A stretch of DNA of 64,000 nucleotides from Pseudazoarcus pumilus (GCF_002872475.1 NZ_CP025682.1:3038001-3102000); one strand, 5' to 3'; counted from the first letter of the stretch, positions 52,180-61,502 are shown. Notes: a model not told the origin generated them from the sequence alone. Made by a program: numbers and translations.

Positions 52180-54344
52180 AACGCGCGTCCCGGCGGCGTC
52201 AGCACGGTGCAATCAACCTGTTGATGGTGACGTTGGTCGGTACCGGCGTGCTGGCCGCGACCGCCGTGGCGATCAACGCCATCCGTGGCGCCCAGGATCA
52301 GCAACTGGCGCTACACGCCAACACCCAGGCCGCCGCTCGCGCGTGGGATGGCGTCGAGTTGCTGCGCCACTATTTCGCGGCCATACCCGATGAGGATTTC
52401 GACGAGTTCGAAGCCTGCTCGGAGGCCAGCCCGTGCGAATTGTCGATCTCCGGCGTCGACTATCTATCGGCGGCCGTAGTGGAATACGTCGAAGAATCGG
52501 AACTGACCTCGCAGCGGCGCGTTGTCGCCAACGTGACCGGCAGCGGTGCCGACACCACGGTATCGGTGCAGGCGATCTACGAGTTCGTGCCTCCGGGTGG
52601 CGGAGGCAATGAGAATGACGGGGGCGACGACGGCAACCCGCCCGCGCCGCTGGTCAAGATCAATTCGGACCTGAACCTGACCGGCAGCATCAATGTTCTG
52701 GGCGGAGAGAACGCCAATCTCGTCGTGGATGGCAACGTGAGCATGAGCGGTTCGGTCTCGGGCATCAACGAGATCTGCGCCACCGGGAACCTGTCGATCG
52801 GCAGTGCGATCCAGGTCAATCGCATCTGCTCGAACGCAAACGTCACGTTGACCGGCGCGGCGACCTCATCGCTGGTCGAGGCCACAGGCGATGTCACGTT
52901 GTCGGGTGGGGCCGCCACCAACATCGGCACGGTTCTGGCCAATGGCGACGTTACGTTGTCGGGCGGATCGGCCAACGTCGGGAATGTACGAACCCAGGGA
53001 GACGTATCCGTGACCGGGGGCAATGCCGTGGTGTCGGGGACGGTCGATGCTCAAGGAGACGTCGTCTGGTCCTCCGGACGCTCCGCCGACACCGTGAACT
53101 CCAACGGCGACGTGCGCTATGGAGGCGATGACGGCATTACGACGATCAACGCGCGTGGTGACGTGACGCTCACGGGTGGGGGCAACGTTCGCGACGTCAA
53201 CGCCATGGCGAACGTCTTCATCCAGAGCTACTGGGGGCAAGGGATCAGGAATCGATTGCTGGGCGGCGGCGCGCTGCAGTACAACAACAACGGCAACGTC
53301 GTAGGCTCCGGCTCGGTGGTCGGTCCGGTTTCCCCGACACCACTGGCGTCGGGGATCAACGTCAGCATCGATCCGGGGCTGGTCGTGGACGTGCCGTGGG
53401 TAGACGTGCCCGACGTCAGGCCGGTGACCGTACCGGAGAATGTGGTCGATGTGTTTGCCCTGAAGTCGGCGGCGAACTATGTGTTCGAGATCGAGGCGGC
53501 CACCGGAAAGAAGCGTGTGACCGTGCGCGACGTCAGCGGCATCGACGATGGCGAGTATTACCTCGGCAACTACAACACGGGCGGCTATCGAGACTATCTG
53601 TGTACCGAGGTGGTCGCCGCGGGAAACGCTTGGCGCTGCACGGAGCCGGCTCTGCCTACTGAAACTCGCACCATCTGTCAGGGCTACAGCGACTACAACA
53701 CCTGCTTTTCCTACAGTAGCGCTCAGAATCGCTGGACCATCGCCGGGCAGACCATGGCGCCGGGTCTGGCCTGGTTTGACGGCAACCTGACGGTCAGCAA
53801 CGGCGTCTACATCAATACCTTTCTCGCCACCGGAACCATCTCGACGGCAGGTGGCATGAAGACCTACGCACCCAACTATGCCGGTTATCAGGGGGTGTGT
53901 ACCGACAATCGCTCCGCGCAAGGCATGGCTGACATCCGCACGGGACTGTCCGGACTGTATCCGACCAACCTGTGTGTGGGCGGGACCTACGAACCGAGTG
54001 ACCTCGCCAACGTCGCCTTCATCGCAGGTGGCTACCGGTCCGGGACTTACGAGGGCGGCAATATTGCGCTGGGTGCGTCAAACCAGGTATTTGGCAGCGT
54101 GATTGCCGGTGGCCTGCTGACGACCGGGGGCAGCACCAACGTCGTCGGCTCGATCGAGATCGCCAACATGGCGGGTAGCGCGTCACCGACAAACTGGTCG
54201 GGCTCGACCACAATCGACTTGCGCAATCTGCCCGACGGATTCGACCCTGATCCCGGCTGTCTCGTCGATTGTCCGCAACCGGAAGACCCCGAGGATCCGG
54301 GCGGCTCGCTGCCGTGGCAGGTGTTCTGGACGCGGTACCTCTGA
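52155..54344 (+). CDS. Giant PilX-like protein with beta-helix domain
   Basis: A 729-residue protein, about four times the size of a normal PilX. Residues 1-18 are a basic leader ending HG; residues 19-45 are a PilX-like helix (AINLLMVTLVGTGVLAATA). A Pro/Gly linker is at ~155-165 (PPGGGGNENDGG). Residues ~165-355 are short repeats of the form NGDVTLSGG-A-NIGTV, giving a parallel beta-helix like bactofilins and adhesins. The C-terminal half has Gly-rich strands and paired cysteines (GYSDYNTCFSYS, YQGVCTDN, NLCVGG, CLVDC). It is probably displayed at the pilus tip, with adhesion a plausible role. No PilY1 is present. Confidence 0.8.
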   Translation: MHSQHLPVKRASRRRQHGAINLLMVTLVGTGVLAATAVAINAIRGAQDQQLALHANTQAAARAWDGVELLRHYFAAIPDEDFDEFEACSEASPCELSISGVDYLSAAVVEYVEESELTSQRRVVANVTGSGADTTVSVQAIYEFVPPGGGGNENDGGDDGNPPAPLVKINSDLNLTGSINVLGGENANLVVDGNVSMSGSVSGINEICATGNLSIGSAIQVNRICSNANVTLTGAATSSLVEATGDVTLSGGAATNIGTVLANGDVTLSGGSANVGNVRTQGDVSVTGGNAVVSGTVDAQGDVVWSSGRSADTVNSNGDVRYGGDDGITTINARGDVTLTGGGNVRDVNAMANVFIQSYWGQGIRNRLLGGGALQYNNNGNVVGSGSVVGPVSPTPLASGINVSIDPGLVVDVPWVDVPDVRPVTVPENVVDVFALKSAANYVFEIEAATGKKRVTVRDVSGIDDGEYYLGNYNTGGYRDYLCTEVVAAGNAWRCTEPALPTETRTICQGYSDYNTCFSYSSAQNRWTIAGQTMAPGLAWFDGNLTVSNGVYINTFLATGTISTAGGMKTYAPNYAGYQGVCTDNRSAQGMADIRTGLSGLYPTNLCVGGTYEPSDLANVAFIAGGYRSGTYEGGNIALGASNQVFGSVIAGGLLTTGGSTNVVGSIEIANMAGSASPTNWSGSTTIDLRNLPDGFDPDPGCLVDCPQPEDPEDPGGSLPWQVFWTRYL

Positions 54345-54629
54345 ACCCGCATTGCGTGCGACGAGGGTGACATCGAACCGGTCACGATTCAGACCCGCCG
54401 GTCCGTCGTGACGGCGTGACCGAAACCCACGAGCCTTCAGGAAATCGGCCCGCTCGCAACCGAGCAGGCGGCCTGCCGTTGTGAGTTCCTGAACTAGCGG
54501 GAAAGTCGCAAAGGCACGCCAGCACGACTCGTACCGACCTCAAGAATCGATTCGCCCCGCCGTTAGCAAGCGTAGACGCGCTCTTGCGGCTGCCCGCCCT
54601 GAGCCGAACGAATCTTCCGGGAGGGATCG

Positions 54630-55067
54630 ATGCGCAACAATCAGCCTGTCACCAACGTCGAGACGCCCGTTCCCGAGGGACGCTTCATCTACAGCCGCAC
54701 GGATCTGTCCGGCACCATCGTCGCGGCCAATGACCTGTTCGTCGAACTTTCCGGCTTCTCCCGCGAGGAGTTGCTCGGCTCGCCACACAACCTCGTGCGT
54801 CACCCTGATATGCCCACGGCCGCCTTCGCCGACCTGTGGGGCGCACTGAAGGCAGGCAACCCCTGGGCCGGCTACGTCAAGAACCGGCGCAAGGACGGCG
54901 GCTTCTACTGGGTGCATGCATTCGCCTCGCCGGTGCGCGAGAACGGCAAGATCACCGGCTACGAATCGGTGCGCCGCACCGTGCCGGCCGATCTGAAACC
55001 CAAACTGGAATCGGCCTACCGCAAGGTGCGCGAGGGACGCACGCTGTTGATTTCCACGCAGAATTGA
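54630..55067 (+). pseudogene. Aer-like PAS protein, 3'-truncated by IS
   Basis: 145 codons of an Aer-type PAS domain (IYSRTDLSGTIVAANDLFVELSGF, NLVRHPDMPTAAFADLW, YVKNRRKDGGFYWVHAF). In intact relatives this is followed by membrane and methyl-accepting domains. Here the frame stops at TGA 55065, which is inside the terminal repeat of the IS21 element, so the chemoreceptor half has been lost. GGAGGG precedes the ATG. The PAS fragment might still be made as a soluble protein. Confidence 0.8.
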
Positions 55068-55117
55068 CCCGGGGTTTTCATCTAAAACTGACCCACCGGT
55101 TTATACGTACAGTATAG

Positions 55118-55930
55118 CTACGCGGGGTTGGTTCCGGTTTCGGGTTGTGGTGTCTGTTCTCCTTGTGTTTTTGGGGTTCGAGTACGGCCCGGCTGCAGCC
55201 GGGCCGTACTTGTCTTGAAGCGCCAGGATTCGTTGCCGGTCTCGACGATATGGCAATGATGGGTCAGGCGGTCGAGCATGGCGGTAGTCATCTTCGCATC
55301 ACCAAAGACGTTGTCCCACTCGGCAAAGGACAGGTTGGTCGTGATCATCACGCTGGTGTGCTCGTAGAGCTTGGAGAGCAGGTGGAAGAGCAAGGCGCCG
55401 CCGGCTTGGCTGAACGGCAGGTAGCCCAGCTCATCAAGGATCACCAGATCGACGTAGAGCAGCCGATAGGCCAACTGCCCCGCCTTGCCGTTGGCCTTCT
55501 CCTGCTCCAGGGCATTGACCAACTCCACTGTCGAGAAGAAGCGCACACGCTTGCCCAGATGCTGGACGGCCTCGATGCCGATCGCGGTGGCCAGGTGCGT
55601 CTTGCCGGTACCGGGCCCGCCGATCAGCACCACGTTGTGGGCCGCCGTGATGAACTGGCCAGCGTGCAGCCGACGCACCAACGCCTCATCGGCGCGCGCC
55701 TGCGTGAAGTCGAAACCGGCCAGATCCCGATGCGCGGGGAAGCGCGCTGCGCTCATCTGGTAGGCGATCGAGCGCACTTCGCGCTCCGCGCTCTCAGCGG
55801 CCAGGAGTTCCCCCATCCATTGCTCCGGGGGCAGATCACTGTGATGCGCCTTGGCCACGAGTTCCGGCCAGCACTGTGCCATGCCATGGAGCTTGAGCGC
55901 CTTGAGGCGTCCGATCAGTTCAATCGACAT
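55118..55930 (-). CDS. istB: IS21-family ATPase IstB
   Basis: A 270-residue AAA+ helper of transposition: Walker [12 protein letters not shown], Walker [12 protein letters not shown], sensor [10 protein letters not shown], and the N-terminal IstB domain ([18 protein letters not shown]). It overlaps the end of istA by 11 bases. Confidence 0.95.
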   Translation of the reverse strand: MSIELIGRLKALKLHGMAQCWPELVAKAHHSDLPPEQWMGELLAAESAEREVRSIAYQMSAARFPAHRDLAGFDFTQARADEALVRRLHAGQFITAAHNVVLIGGPGTGKTHLATAIGIEAVQHLGKRVRFFSTVELVNALEQEKANGKAGQLAYRLLYVDLVILDELGYLPFSQAGGALLFHLLSKLYEHTSVMITTNLSFAEWDNVFGDAKMTTAMLDRLTHHCHIVETGNESWRFKTSTARLQPGRTRTPKTQGEQTPQPETGTNPA

Positions 55931-57428
55931 GTCGGGCCTCCGCACGCAGACGACCGTAGCGATGCACATCGGGCTGGGGTTGCTCGCGCACCGTGAGCGT
56001 GGTGGCAACGGGCGTGGCCGGTGGCATGCCGGATTTGAGCCGGGCGAGCACGTTCATCACATGCTCGCCGCTGGGACGGCCGGACTCGAGCGCGAGTTCG
56101 ACCGCCACCAGCACGGCCTCCAGTCCGTGACGCGGGATGGCGCCGAGCACATCGGCCATGACGCGGTCGCCACCGGCCTGTTTGAGCAGATGACGCTGCA
56201 GGCGAAGCAGCGGCTCGGGCATCTGGGCAAACGGTGCGCCGTTTCTGAGCGCGCCCGGCTTGCGATCGACCACACCGATGTAGTGGGTGAAGTCGTAGAA
56301 GGTCTGATCGCGCTCGAAGCTGCGTGCATGGCACGCAACCTCGCCTGCGTCGGCGACCAACCGCAACTGGCTCGGGTAGATGCGCAGGCTCAGCACCGCG
56401 TGGGCGTGTTCGGCCGGCACACTGTAGCGGTTGCGCTGGAAGCGGATGAGCGCCGTGCTGGTGACCCGGACCGGTTTCTCGACATAACCGTCGAAGGGCT
56501 GCGGGTTGGGCAGCATCTGCATCAACTCATCCTGCAGCAGCTCGGCGATTGTCAGCGCCGGCCATTCCGGGTTGGCCATGTCGGCCCATGCCTGCCGGCA
56601 CTGCTCACCGAGCCAGGCGTTCAGTTCGTCCAGATCCTTCCAGCGCCGCTCGCTCGCGTGCTGCCAAATCTGGCGACGCCGATCCTGCACGTTCTTCTCG
56701 ACACGCCCCTTCTCCCAGCCGGCGGCCCGGTTACAGAAATCCGGCTCGAACAGGTAATGGCCGCACATGGCAAAGAAGCGCGGATTGATGTCGCGCGCCT
56801 TGCCCCGACCGACCTTGTCGACGGCCGTCTTCATATTGTCGTAGATGCCGCGCCGCGGCACGCCGCCAAAGGCAGCAAAGGCGCGCGCATGCGCGTCGAA
56901 CAACATCTCGTGGCTTTGCGTCGGGTACGCAGTGAGCCAGAAGGCGCGGCTCGCACACAGCTTGGTGTGCGCAACATCGAGCTTTCGGCGCAGACCGCCG
57001 ATGAAGGCGTACTCCGTGCTCCAGTCGAACTGGAAGGCTTCGCCCAGCGCAAAGCTCAGCGGCACGTACGCGGGGCCCGGCTTGCCCGATTCTTGCCTTC
57101 GCCAGCGCTTGATGAAGGCGCACACCCGGTTGTAGCTGCCCGTGTAGCCTTGCGCGCGGATCGCCTCGAACATCGCCCGCGCCGTGCGCCGATCGCGCTT
57201 TGGCCGATGCCCGTCCGTCCTGAGCCACTGCCCGAGTTGCTCTGCCCACGGATCGACGACGCTTCTGGCCTCGCGCCGCTTGTACTGCGGCTCGACAACA
57301 TCCTTGTGCCGCAGCCAGTTGCGAATGGTGTTCCGGGAAAGCCCGGTTTGCCGCGCGATCTCGCGCAGCGGCAAGTGGTCGCGGAAATGCATCCGCCTGA
57401 TCTTGGCCAACATACCCACTTTGATCAC
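55920..57428 (-). CDS. istA: IS21-family transposase IstA
   Basis: A 502-residue transposase with an N-terminal helix-turn-helix ([21 protein letters not shown]), a DDE core with Asp in FQFDWSTEY, Asp in [10 protein letters not shown] and Glu in [12 protein letters not shown], and a C-terminal Mu-type barrel ([12 protein letters not shown]). The GTG at 57428 gives the usual (V/M)[12 protein letters not shown] start; the frame is open 14 codons further. Confidence 0.93.
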   Translation of the reverse strand: MIKVGMLAKIRRMHFRDHLPLREIARQTGLSRNTIRNWLRHKDVVEPQYKRREARSVVDPWAEQLGQWLRTDGHRPKRDRRTARAMFEAIRAQGYTGSYNRVCAFIKRWRRQESGKPGPAYVPLSFALGEAFQFDWSTEYAFIGGLRRKLDVAHTKLCASRAFWLTAYPTQSHEMLFDAHARAFAAFGGVPRRGIYDNMKTAVDKVGRGKARDINPRFFAMCGHYLFEPDFCNRAAGWEKGRVEKNVQDRRRQIWQHASERRWKDLDELNAWLGEQCRQAWADMANPEWPALTIAELLQDELMQMLPNPQPFDGYVEKPVRVTSTALIRFQRNRYSVPAEHAHAVLSLRIYPSQLRLVADAGEVACHARSFERDQTFYDFTHYIGVVDRKPGALRNGAPFAQMPEPLLRLQRHLLKQAGGDRVMADVLGAIPRHGLEAVLVAVELALESGRPSGEHVMNVLARLKSGMPPATPVATTLTVREQPQPDVHRYGRLRAEARHVD

Positions 57429-57615
57429 TCCTCGATCCCCCGCCCAAAACACAGCAGGGTAGTCAATCAAAGGTGGGTCAGATTTCGATGCAAATTACCC
57501 CGGCAAGTGGGTCAATTCTGGATGGACGTCAACAAGATGCAGCCTTTGTAGGCATGATGGGCCCGGGAAGCACGGGTCAAATCTGCTCGGCTTGAAAATC
57601 AGCCGAGTGGGGGCA

Positions 57616-57659
57616 GGCCAAGGATGGGCCAAAACTGGGCCAAGCTCGGGCCAAAAAGA
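57616..57659. repeat. 11-bp-period GGCCAA array
   Basis: GGCCAA begins at 57616, 57627, 57638 and 57649, exactly 11 bp apart, with a fifth copy at 57670. The unit is roughly GGCCAA-NNCTG. It lies between the IS end and tRNA-Arg. The helical phasing suggests a protein-binding array, for example recombinase arm sites. Confidence 0.6.
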
Positions 57660-57692
57660 AAATGGGCTAGGCCAAATCTGACCTAACCCATT
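57652..57692 (-). terminator. Terminator after tRNA-Arg
   Basis: Read leftward, AATGGGTTAGGTC-AGATTT-GGCCTAGCCCATT pairs along 13 bp with G-U pairs and is followed by TTCTTTTT. It begins 8 bases after the encoded CCA of the tRNA. Confidence 0.8.
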
Positions 57693-57700
57693 GATAAATA

Positions 57701-57777
57701 TGGCGCGCCTGGCGCGATTCGAACGCACGACCCCCGCCTTCGGAGGGCGGTACTCTATCCAGCTGAGCTACAGGCGC
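57701..57777 (-). tRNA. tRNA-Arg (anticodon CCG)
   Basis: A 77-nt cloverleaf: acceptor GCGCCTG/CAGGCGC, D-arm GCTCAGCTGGATAGAGT, anticodon stem CCGCC-CTCCGAA-GGCGG with CCG, T-arm GTGCGTTCGAATCGCGC, discriminator G and encoded CCA. It reads codon CGG. Its 3' 15 bases recur at 47445. Confidence 0.95.
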
Positions 57778-57871
57778 TTGGCGCCGAGTGTACTCGACGC
57801 GCGGGGCGCAAGGATATACCCGCGGGGCGGGCGCGTCCATCCAGGCGGGCCACAAACCGCTGTCGTGCCGT

Positions 57872-57877
57872 TATAAT
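57872..57877 (+). promoter_or_regulatory. -10 box for cytochrome c gene
   Basis: TATAAT, a perfect -10 hexamer, 36 bp before the cytochrome c ATG. The expected -35 (GCCACA, 17 bp upstream) is weak. Confidence 0.55.
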
Positions 57878-57912
57878 TCGCGCTTTGCCTCGTCGAGCGA
57901 AAAGGATTGAGC

Positions 57913-58380
57913 ATGTCGAACACCCGCATCAAGACTGCCTCCGCGCAGCCCCGTCGTTTCGCCCTGCCCGTGCTCGTGCTGCTGGTGGCCGTGCTGGCCG
58001 GCTGTAGCGAGCAGGCGCCGGTCGATCCGGAGAAGACCGCGACCCTGATCCAGCCGGAGGCGCGCGTGGCGCTGAACATGGACAAACCGGCCGAGGAAGA
58101 GCCGGCCGATGCGGGCGGCCCGCCGAACGGCGAGACGATCTACAAGAAGGTGTGTGCCGCCTGTCACGCAAGTGGTGTGGCCGGCGCGCCCAAGGAAGGC
58201 GACGCGGCCGCCTGGTCCGATCGCATCGCGCAGGGTCTGGATGCCATGGTGACCTCGGCGATCAACGGCAAGGGCGCGATGCCCCCGCGCGGCGGCAACC
58301 CGAGCCTGTCCGACGAAGAGATGCGCCACGCCGTGGTGTATCTGCTCAACACCGCCGGTGGCGAGTTCAGCGCCGAATAA
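57913..58380 (+). CDS. Cytochrome c5 family lipoprotein
   Basis: A 155-residue haem protein. A lipoprotein signal (LAGC, C31) anchors it to a membrane on the periplasmic side; an acidic linker (~35-70) leads to a c5-type domain with haem site C81-A-A-C84-H85 and the axial Met in GAMPPRGG. It should carry electrons to a terminal oxidase or reductase. AAGGA precedes the ATG, and a strong terminator follows. Confidence 0.92.
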   Translation: MSNTRIKTASAQPRRFALPVLVLLVAVLAGCSEQAPVDPEKTATLIQPEARVALNMDKPAEEEPADAGGPPNGETIYKKVCAACHASGVAGAPKEGDAAAWSDRIAQGLDAMVTSAINGKGAMPPRGGNPSLSDEEMRHAVVYLLNTAGGEFSAE

Positions 58381-58399
58381 GCGCAACGGGTCACGGCAG

Positions 58400-58425
58400 A
58401 AGGGCGGCGCGAGCCGCCCTTTTTT
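58400..58425 (+). terminator. Rho-independent terminator
   Basis: AAGGGCGGC-GCGA-GCCGCCCTT followed by TTTT, 20 bases after the cytochrome c stop. Confidence 0.9.
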
Positions 58426-58463
58426 GTCTGGAGGCGGCCCGGCGAGCATGCCGGCGCCCCCTT

Positions 58464-60446
58464 TCAGCCGCGCTCGAAGATCGCCATCAGGCCGGCGGCG
58501 CGGGCACGCCCGTCTTCCTTGCTGACCGGCTCGTTGGATTTGCGCGCGGCCGAGAGCACGTCGTCGCCCATCTCCTCGATGAAGCGCGAAGCCTCGCAAC
58601 GGCGCCATTCCTTGCCCGACTTGCGCCGTTCGCACCACAGCACGTTGAGGCTGCGCTGCGCGCGCGTCACGCCGACATACATCAGGCGGCGTTCCTCTTC
58701 GATCTTGTCCTCGTCGATGCTCGACTGGTGCGGCAGCAAGCCTTCCTCGACGCCGACCATGAAGACGTGGCCGAATTCCAGGCCCTTGGAGGCGTGCAGC
58801 GTGGCCAGCTGCACGCCGTCGAAATCCGGGTCCTCCTTGTCGAGCATCGAGATCAGCGCGATGGTCTGGGTCAACTCGAGCAGGGTCTTGTCGTCCTCGT
58901 CGCCCTTGCGCGCGAGCCAGTCGACGAAGTCGCGCACGTTGCTCCACTTGCTCTCGGCCTCGCGCGGGTCGAGGTGCTCGAACAGCCAGGCCTCGTAGCG
59001 GATCGCGACGAGCAGGTCTTCGAGGACCTGCCCCGCCGGTTCGCGCGCGGCGCGCTGCTGCAGGCGGTTGATGTAGGCGGCGAACTCGTGCACCAGTTCG
59101 AGCTGGCGGGTGTTCAGATGCTCGGCCACGCCCTGTTCGAAGGCGGCCGCGAACAGACTCACGTGGCGCTGCCCGGCGTAGGCGCCGATCGCCTCCAGCG
59201 TGGCCGCGCCGACGCCGCGGCGCGGCGTGGTGATGGCGCGGATGAAGGCCAGGTCGTCGTCCTCGTTGACCAGCAGGCGCAGCCAGGCGATCAGGTCGCG
59301 GATCTCGGCCTTGTCGAAGAAGGACTGCCCGCCCGAGATCACGTAAGGAATCTTGTGGTTGCGCAACTGCTGCTCGATCACGCGCGCCTGATGGTTGCCA
59401 CGGTAGAGCACGGCGTAGTCGGCAAAGCGCGTGCGATTCTGGAAACGGTGGGCGGAGATCTTCATCGCCACCGTTTCGGCCTCGTGTTCGGCGTCGCGGC
59501 AGGCCGTCACGGTGATCTGATCACCGGGGCCGTGCTCGGACCACAGACGCTTCTCGAACAGCTTTTCGTTGTTCGCGATCAGCGTGTTGGCCGCGCCCAG
59601 GATGCGCGCAGACGAGCGGTAATTCTGTTCGAGCTTGACCACCTTGAGTTTGGGATAGTCCTGCTGCAGCAGGCGCAGGTTCTCGACGTCGGCGCCGCGC
59701 CAGGCGTAGATGGCCTGATCGTCGTCGCCCACTGCGGTGAAGGCACCGCGCACGCCGGAGAGCTGGCGCAGCAGGCGGTACTGGGCGCGATTGGTGTCCT
59801 GGTATTCGTCGATCAGCAGATAGCGCAGACGGTTCTGCCAGCGCTCGCGCACCTCGGCGTTGTCCTCGAACAGGCGCACCGGCAGGCCGATGAGGTCATC
59901 GAAATCGACCGCCTGATAGGCGCGCAGCGTGCGCTCGTACTCGGCGTAGGCCGCGGCCGCCGCCGCGGCGATCTCGTTGTCGGCCAGCTGCGCGGCCTGC
60001 TCGGGCGTGAGCATCGCGTTCTTCCACGACGAGATCTGCCATTGCATCTGCCGCGCGATGGCCTTGTCGGCGCTCTTCGCGACATCGGAGACGATCTGCA
60101 CCGTGTCGGCCGCGTCGAGAATCGAGAACTGCGGCTTGAGCCCGCAGTGCTGGGCCTCCTGGCGGATGATGCGCACGCCCAGCGCGTGAAAGGTGCACAG
60201 CGTCAGCCCCTTGGGCGCACGCCCGCCCATCAGGCCGGCGACGCGCTCCTGCATCTCCCTGGCGGCCTTGTTGGTGAAGGTGATGGCGGCGATATTGGCC
60301 GGGCTGAGCCCGCACTCCTCGACCAGCCAGGCGATCTTGTGGGTGATCACGCGCGTCTTGCCGCTGCCCGCGCCGGCGAGCACCAGACAGGGACCGTCGA
60401 GGTAGCGGATGGCTTCGCGTTGCGGGGGGTTGAGCTGGGCGGACAT
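58464..60446 (-). CDS. rep: ATP-dependent DNA helicase Rep/UvrD family
   Basis: A 660-residue superfamily 1A helicase: Q motif LNPPQREAI, Walker A AGAGSGKT, motif II LLIDEYQDTN, motif III GDDDQAIYAWRGA, motif IV QNYRSS, motif V TLHASKGLEF and motif VI VTRAQ. The length and the absence of a long C-terminal tail favour Rep over UvrD or PcrA. It acts 3'-5' at replication forks. The ATG at 60446 has no strong ribosome site. Confidence 0.9.
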   Translation of the reverse strand: MSAQLNPPQREAIRYLDGPCLVLAGAGSGKTRVITHKIAWLVEECGLSPANIAAITFTNKAAREMQERVAGLMGGRAPKGLTLCTFHALGVRIIRQEAQHCGLKPQFSILDAADTVQIVSDVAKSADKAIARQMQWQISSWKNAMLTPEQAAQLADNEIAAAAAAAYAEYERTLRAYQAVDFDDLIGLPVRLFEDNAEVRERWQNRLRYLLIDEYQDTNRAQYRLLRQLSGVRGAFTAVGDDDQAIYAWRGADVENLRLLQQDYPKLKVVKLEQNYRSSARILGAANTLIANNEKLFEKRLWSEHGPGDQITVTACRDAEHEAETVAMKISAHRFQNRTRFADYAVLYRGNHQARVIEQQLRNHKIPYVISGGQSFFDKAEIRDLIAWLRLLVNEDDDLAFIRAITTPRRGVGAATLEAIGAYAGQRHVSLFAAAFEQGVAEHLNTRQLELVHEFAAYINRLQQRAAREPAGQVLEDLLVAIRYEAWLFEHLDPREAESKWSNVRDFVDWLARKGDEDDKTLLELTQTIALISMLDKEDPDFDGVQLATLHASKGLEFGHVFMVGVEEGLLPHQSSIDEDKIEEERRLMYVGVTRAQRSLNVLWCERRKSGKEWRRCEASRFIEEMGDDVLSAARKSNEPVSKEDGRARAAGLMAIFERG

Positions 60447-60584
60447 GTGCCGCGATTCTATCCGATCACCACGGTGTGGCGCCGAGGACGCAACCTGTCA
60501 CACACTGTTCGCACAATTTGACCGCAGCGCGCGAAGTGGCCGTATGATGCAATCAGAACGGTCGCACCAGCAGGAGTAGTCGCA

Positions 60585-61022
60585 ATGAACGCCAAGGCCA
60601 AGGCCCCGAAGGAAACGCCCCAGCTCACCGAAGAGGAGTTGCTGGCGATGTCCGAAGACGACTACATGAACACCCGCCAGCTCGAGTACTTTCGCGCGCT
60701 GCTCGAACGCATGCGCGAGGAAATCTTCGCCAACGGCCAGGTGACCATCTCCCACCTGCAGGAGACGGCCGCCACGCCCGACGAGGCCGACCGCGCCACG
60801 CAGGAAGAGGAACACTCGCTCGAGCAGCGCTTTCGCGATCGCGAGCGCAAGCAGTTGCGCAAGATCGACAGCGCGCTCGATCGCATCGCCAACCGCACCT
60901 ACGGCTACTGCGAGGCCTCCGGCGAACCCATCGGCCTGCGCCGCCTGCTCGCCCGACCGACGGCGACGCTGTCGATCGAGGAGCAGGAACGGCACGAGCG
61001 TGAAGAGCGCGTGTTCCGGTAA
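60585..61022 (+). CDS. dksA: DksA, cysteine-poor type
   Basis: A 145-residue RNA polymerase secondary-channel regulator that works with ppGpp. The coiled-coil tip has D66-E-A-D69-R-A71, the DxxDxA motif. The zinc finger keeps only C109 (YGYCEASGEPIG); the other three zinc positions are Ser/Thr/Leu-type residues, so it should fold without zinc, as in alphaproteobacterial and DksA2-type proteins. GCAGGAG precedes the ATG. Confidence 0.92.
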   Translation: MNAKAKAPKETPQLTEEELLAMSEDDYMNTRQLEYFRALLERMREEIFANGQVTISHLQETAATPDEADRATQEEEHSLEQRFRDRERKQLRKIDSALDRIANRTYGYCEASGEPIGLRRLLARPTATLSIEEQERHEREERVFR

Positions 61023-61028
61023 TCGCCC

Positions 61029-61502
61029 TCAGGCCGGGCCGGAACGCAGGCCATAGGTCTTGTCGCCGACGAACAGGTATTCCACGCGCATGAACGCCGG
61101 TGCGTCTTCCATGCGCAGGATGTAGCCGATGGCCTCGACCTCGTCGCCGACGGCCGGCTCGGCGATCTTCCACTGATTCACGCGAAACAGCGGCGCGAGC
61201 TCCAGCGTCCACTCACGCTCGCCCGCAGGCGGTGCCTTGGTGCGGCGCAGGATGTCGGCGCCATCCACCGGCGAGGCCTGCGCCGGCAGCGCACGGCCAG
61301 CCAGATCGGCCGGCACCTGCAGGCCGTCGGCAATCTCGATGGTCAGCATGGCGTGCGGGTTCTCCCACTTCACGGCCTTGATGCGGCCGCGCAGATACAC
61401 CGGCGTGTCGGCGTCGAAGCCGCTCCAGCCGTGGTGGGCACGCGCCAGTTGGGGGGCGATGGCGGCAATCGCCGCGGTGAGGATGAAGTTGCGTCGGTGC
61501 AT
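61029..61502 (-). CDS. Periplasmic protein, DUF6152-like
   Basis: A 157-residue secreted protein: signal peptide of ~22 residues (ending ARA before HHGWSGFDAD), then a small beta domain (VYLRGRIKAVKWENPHAMLTIE) seen in a family of unknown function. The mature N-terminal HH could bind metal. It follows the GTG-start membrane gene at 62022 and the two may work together. Confidence 0.72.
   Translation of the reverse strand: MHRRNFILTAAIAAIAPQLARAHHGWSGFDADTPVYLRGRIKAVKWENPHAMLTIEIADGLQVPADLAGRALPAQASPVDGADILRRTKAPPAGEREWTLELAPLFRVNQWKIAEPAVGDEVEAIGYILRMEDAPAFMRVEYLFVGDKTYGLRSGPA

Larger units (their letters stand above)
55059..57520 (-). mobile_element. IS21-family insertion sequence
   Basis: A 2.46-kb element with istA and istB. 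Inverted ends are CAGAATTGACCC (55059-55070) and GGGTCAATTCTG (57509-57520), with inner copies of TGACCCACC near 55090 and 57475, as is usual for IS21 ends. No target duplication is visible, so a later deletion or rearrangement at one side is likely. Confidence 0.88.
47445..57715. mobile_element. Candidate tRNA-Arg genomic island
   Basis: About 10.3 kb bounded by the intact tRNA-Arg 3' end (57701-57715) and its 15-bp direct repeat (47445-47459). It contains VapBC, a 5'-truncated HD gene abutting a kinase gene, five pilin genes, a truncated PAS gene, an IS21-family element, and an 11-bp-period motif array next to the tRNA. No integrase is present; the IS occupies the usual integrase position. 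The boundaries and nature are inferred. Confidence 0.45.

Noticed and set aside
52650-53220. CRISPR-like or tandem DNA repeats in the pilX-like gene
   Set aside because: The periodicity is in the protein (Gly-Asp-Val strand repeats); the DNA repeats are imperfect and variable in length, with no spacers.
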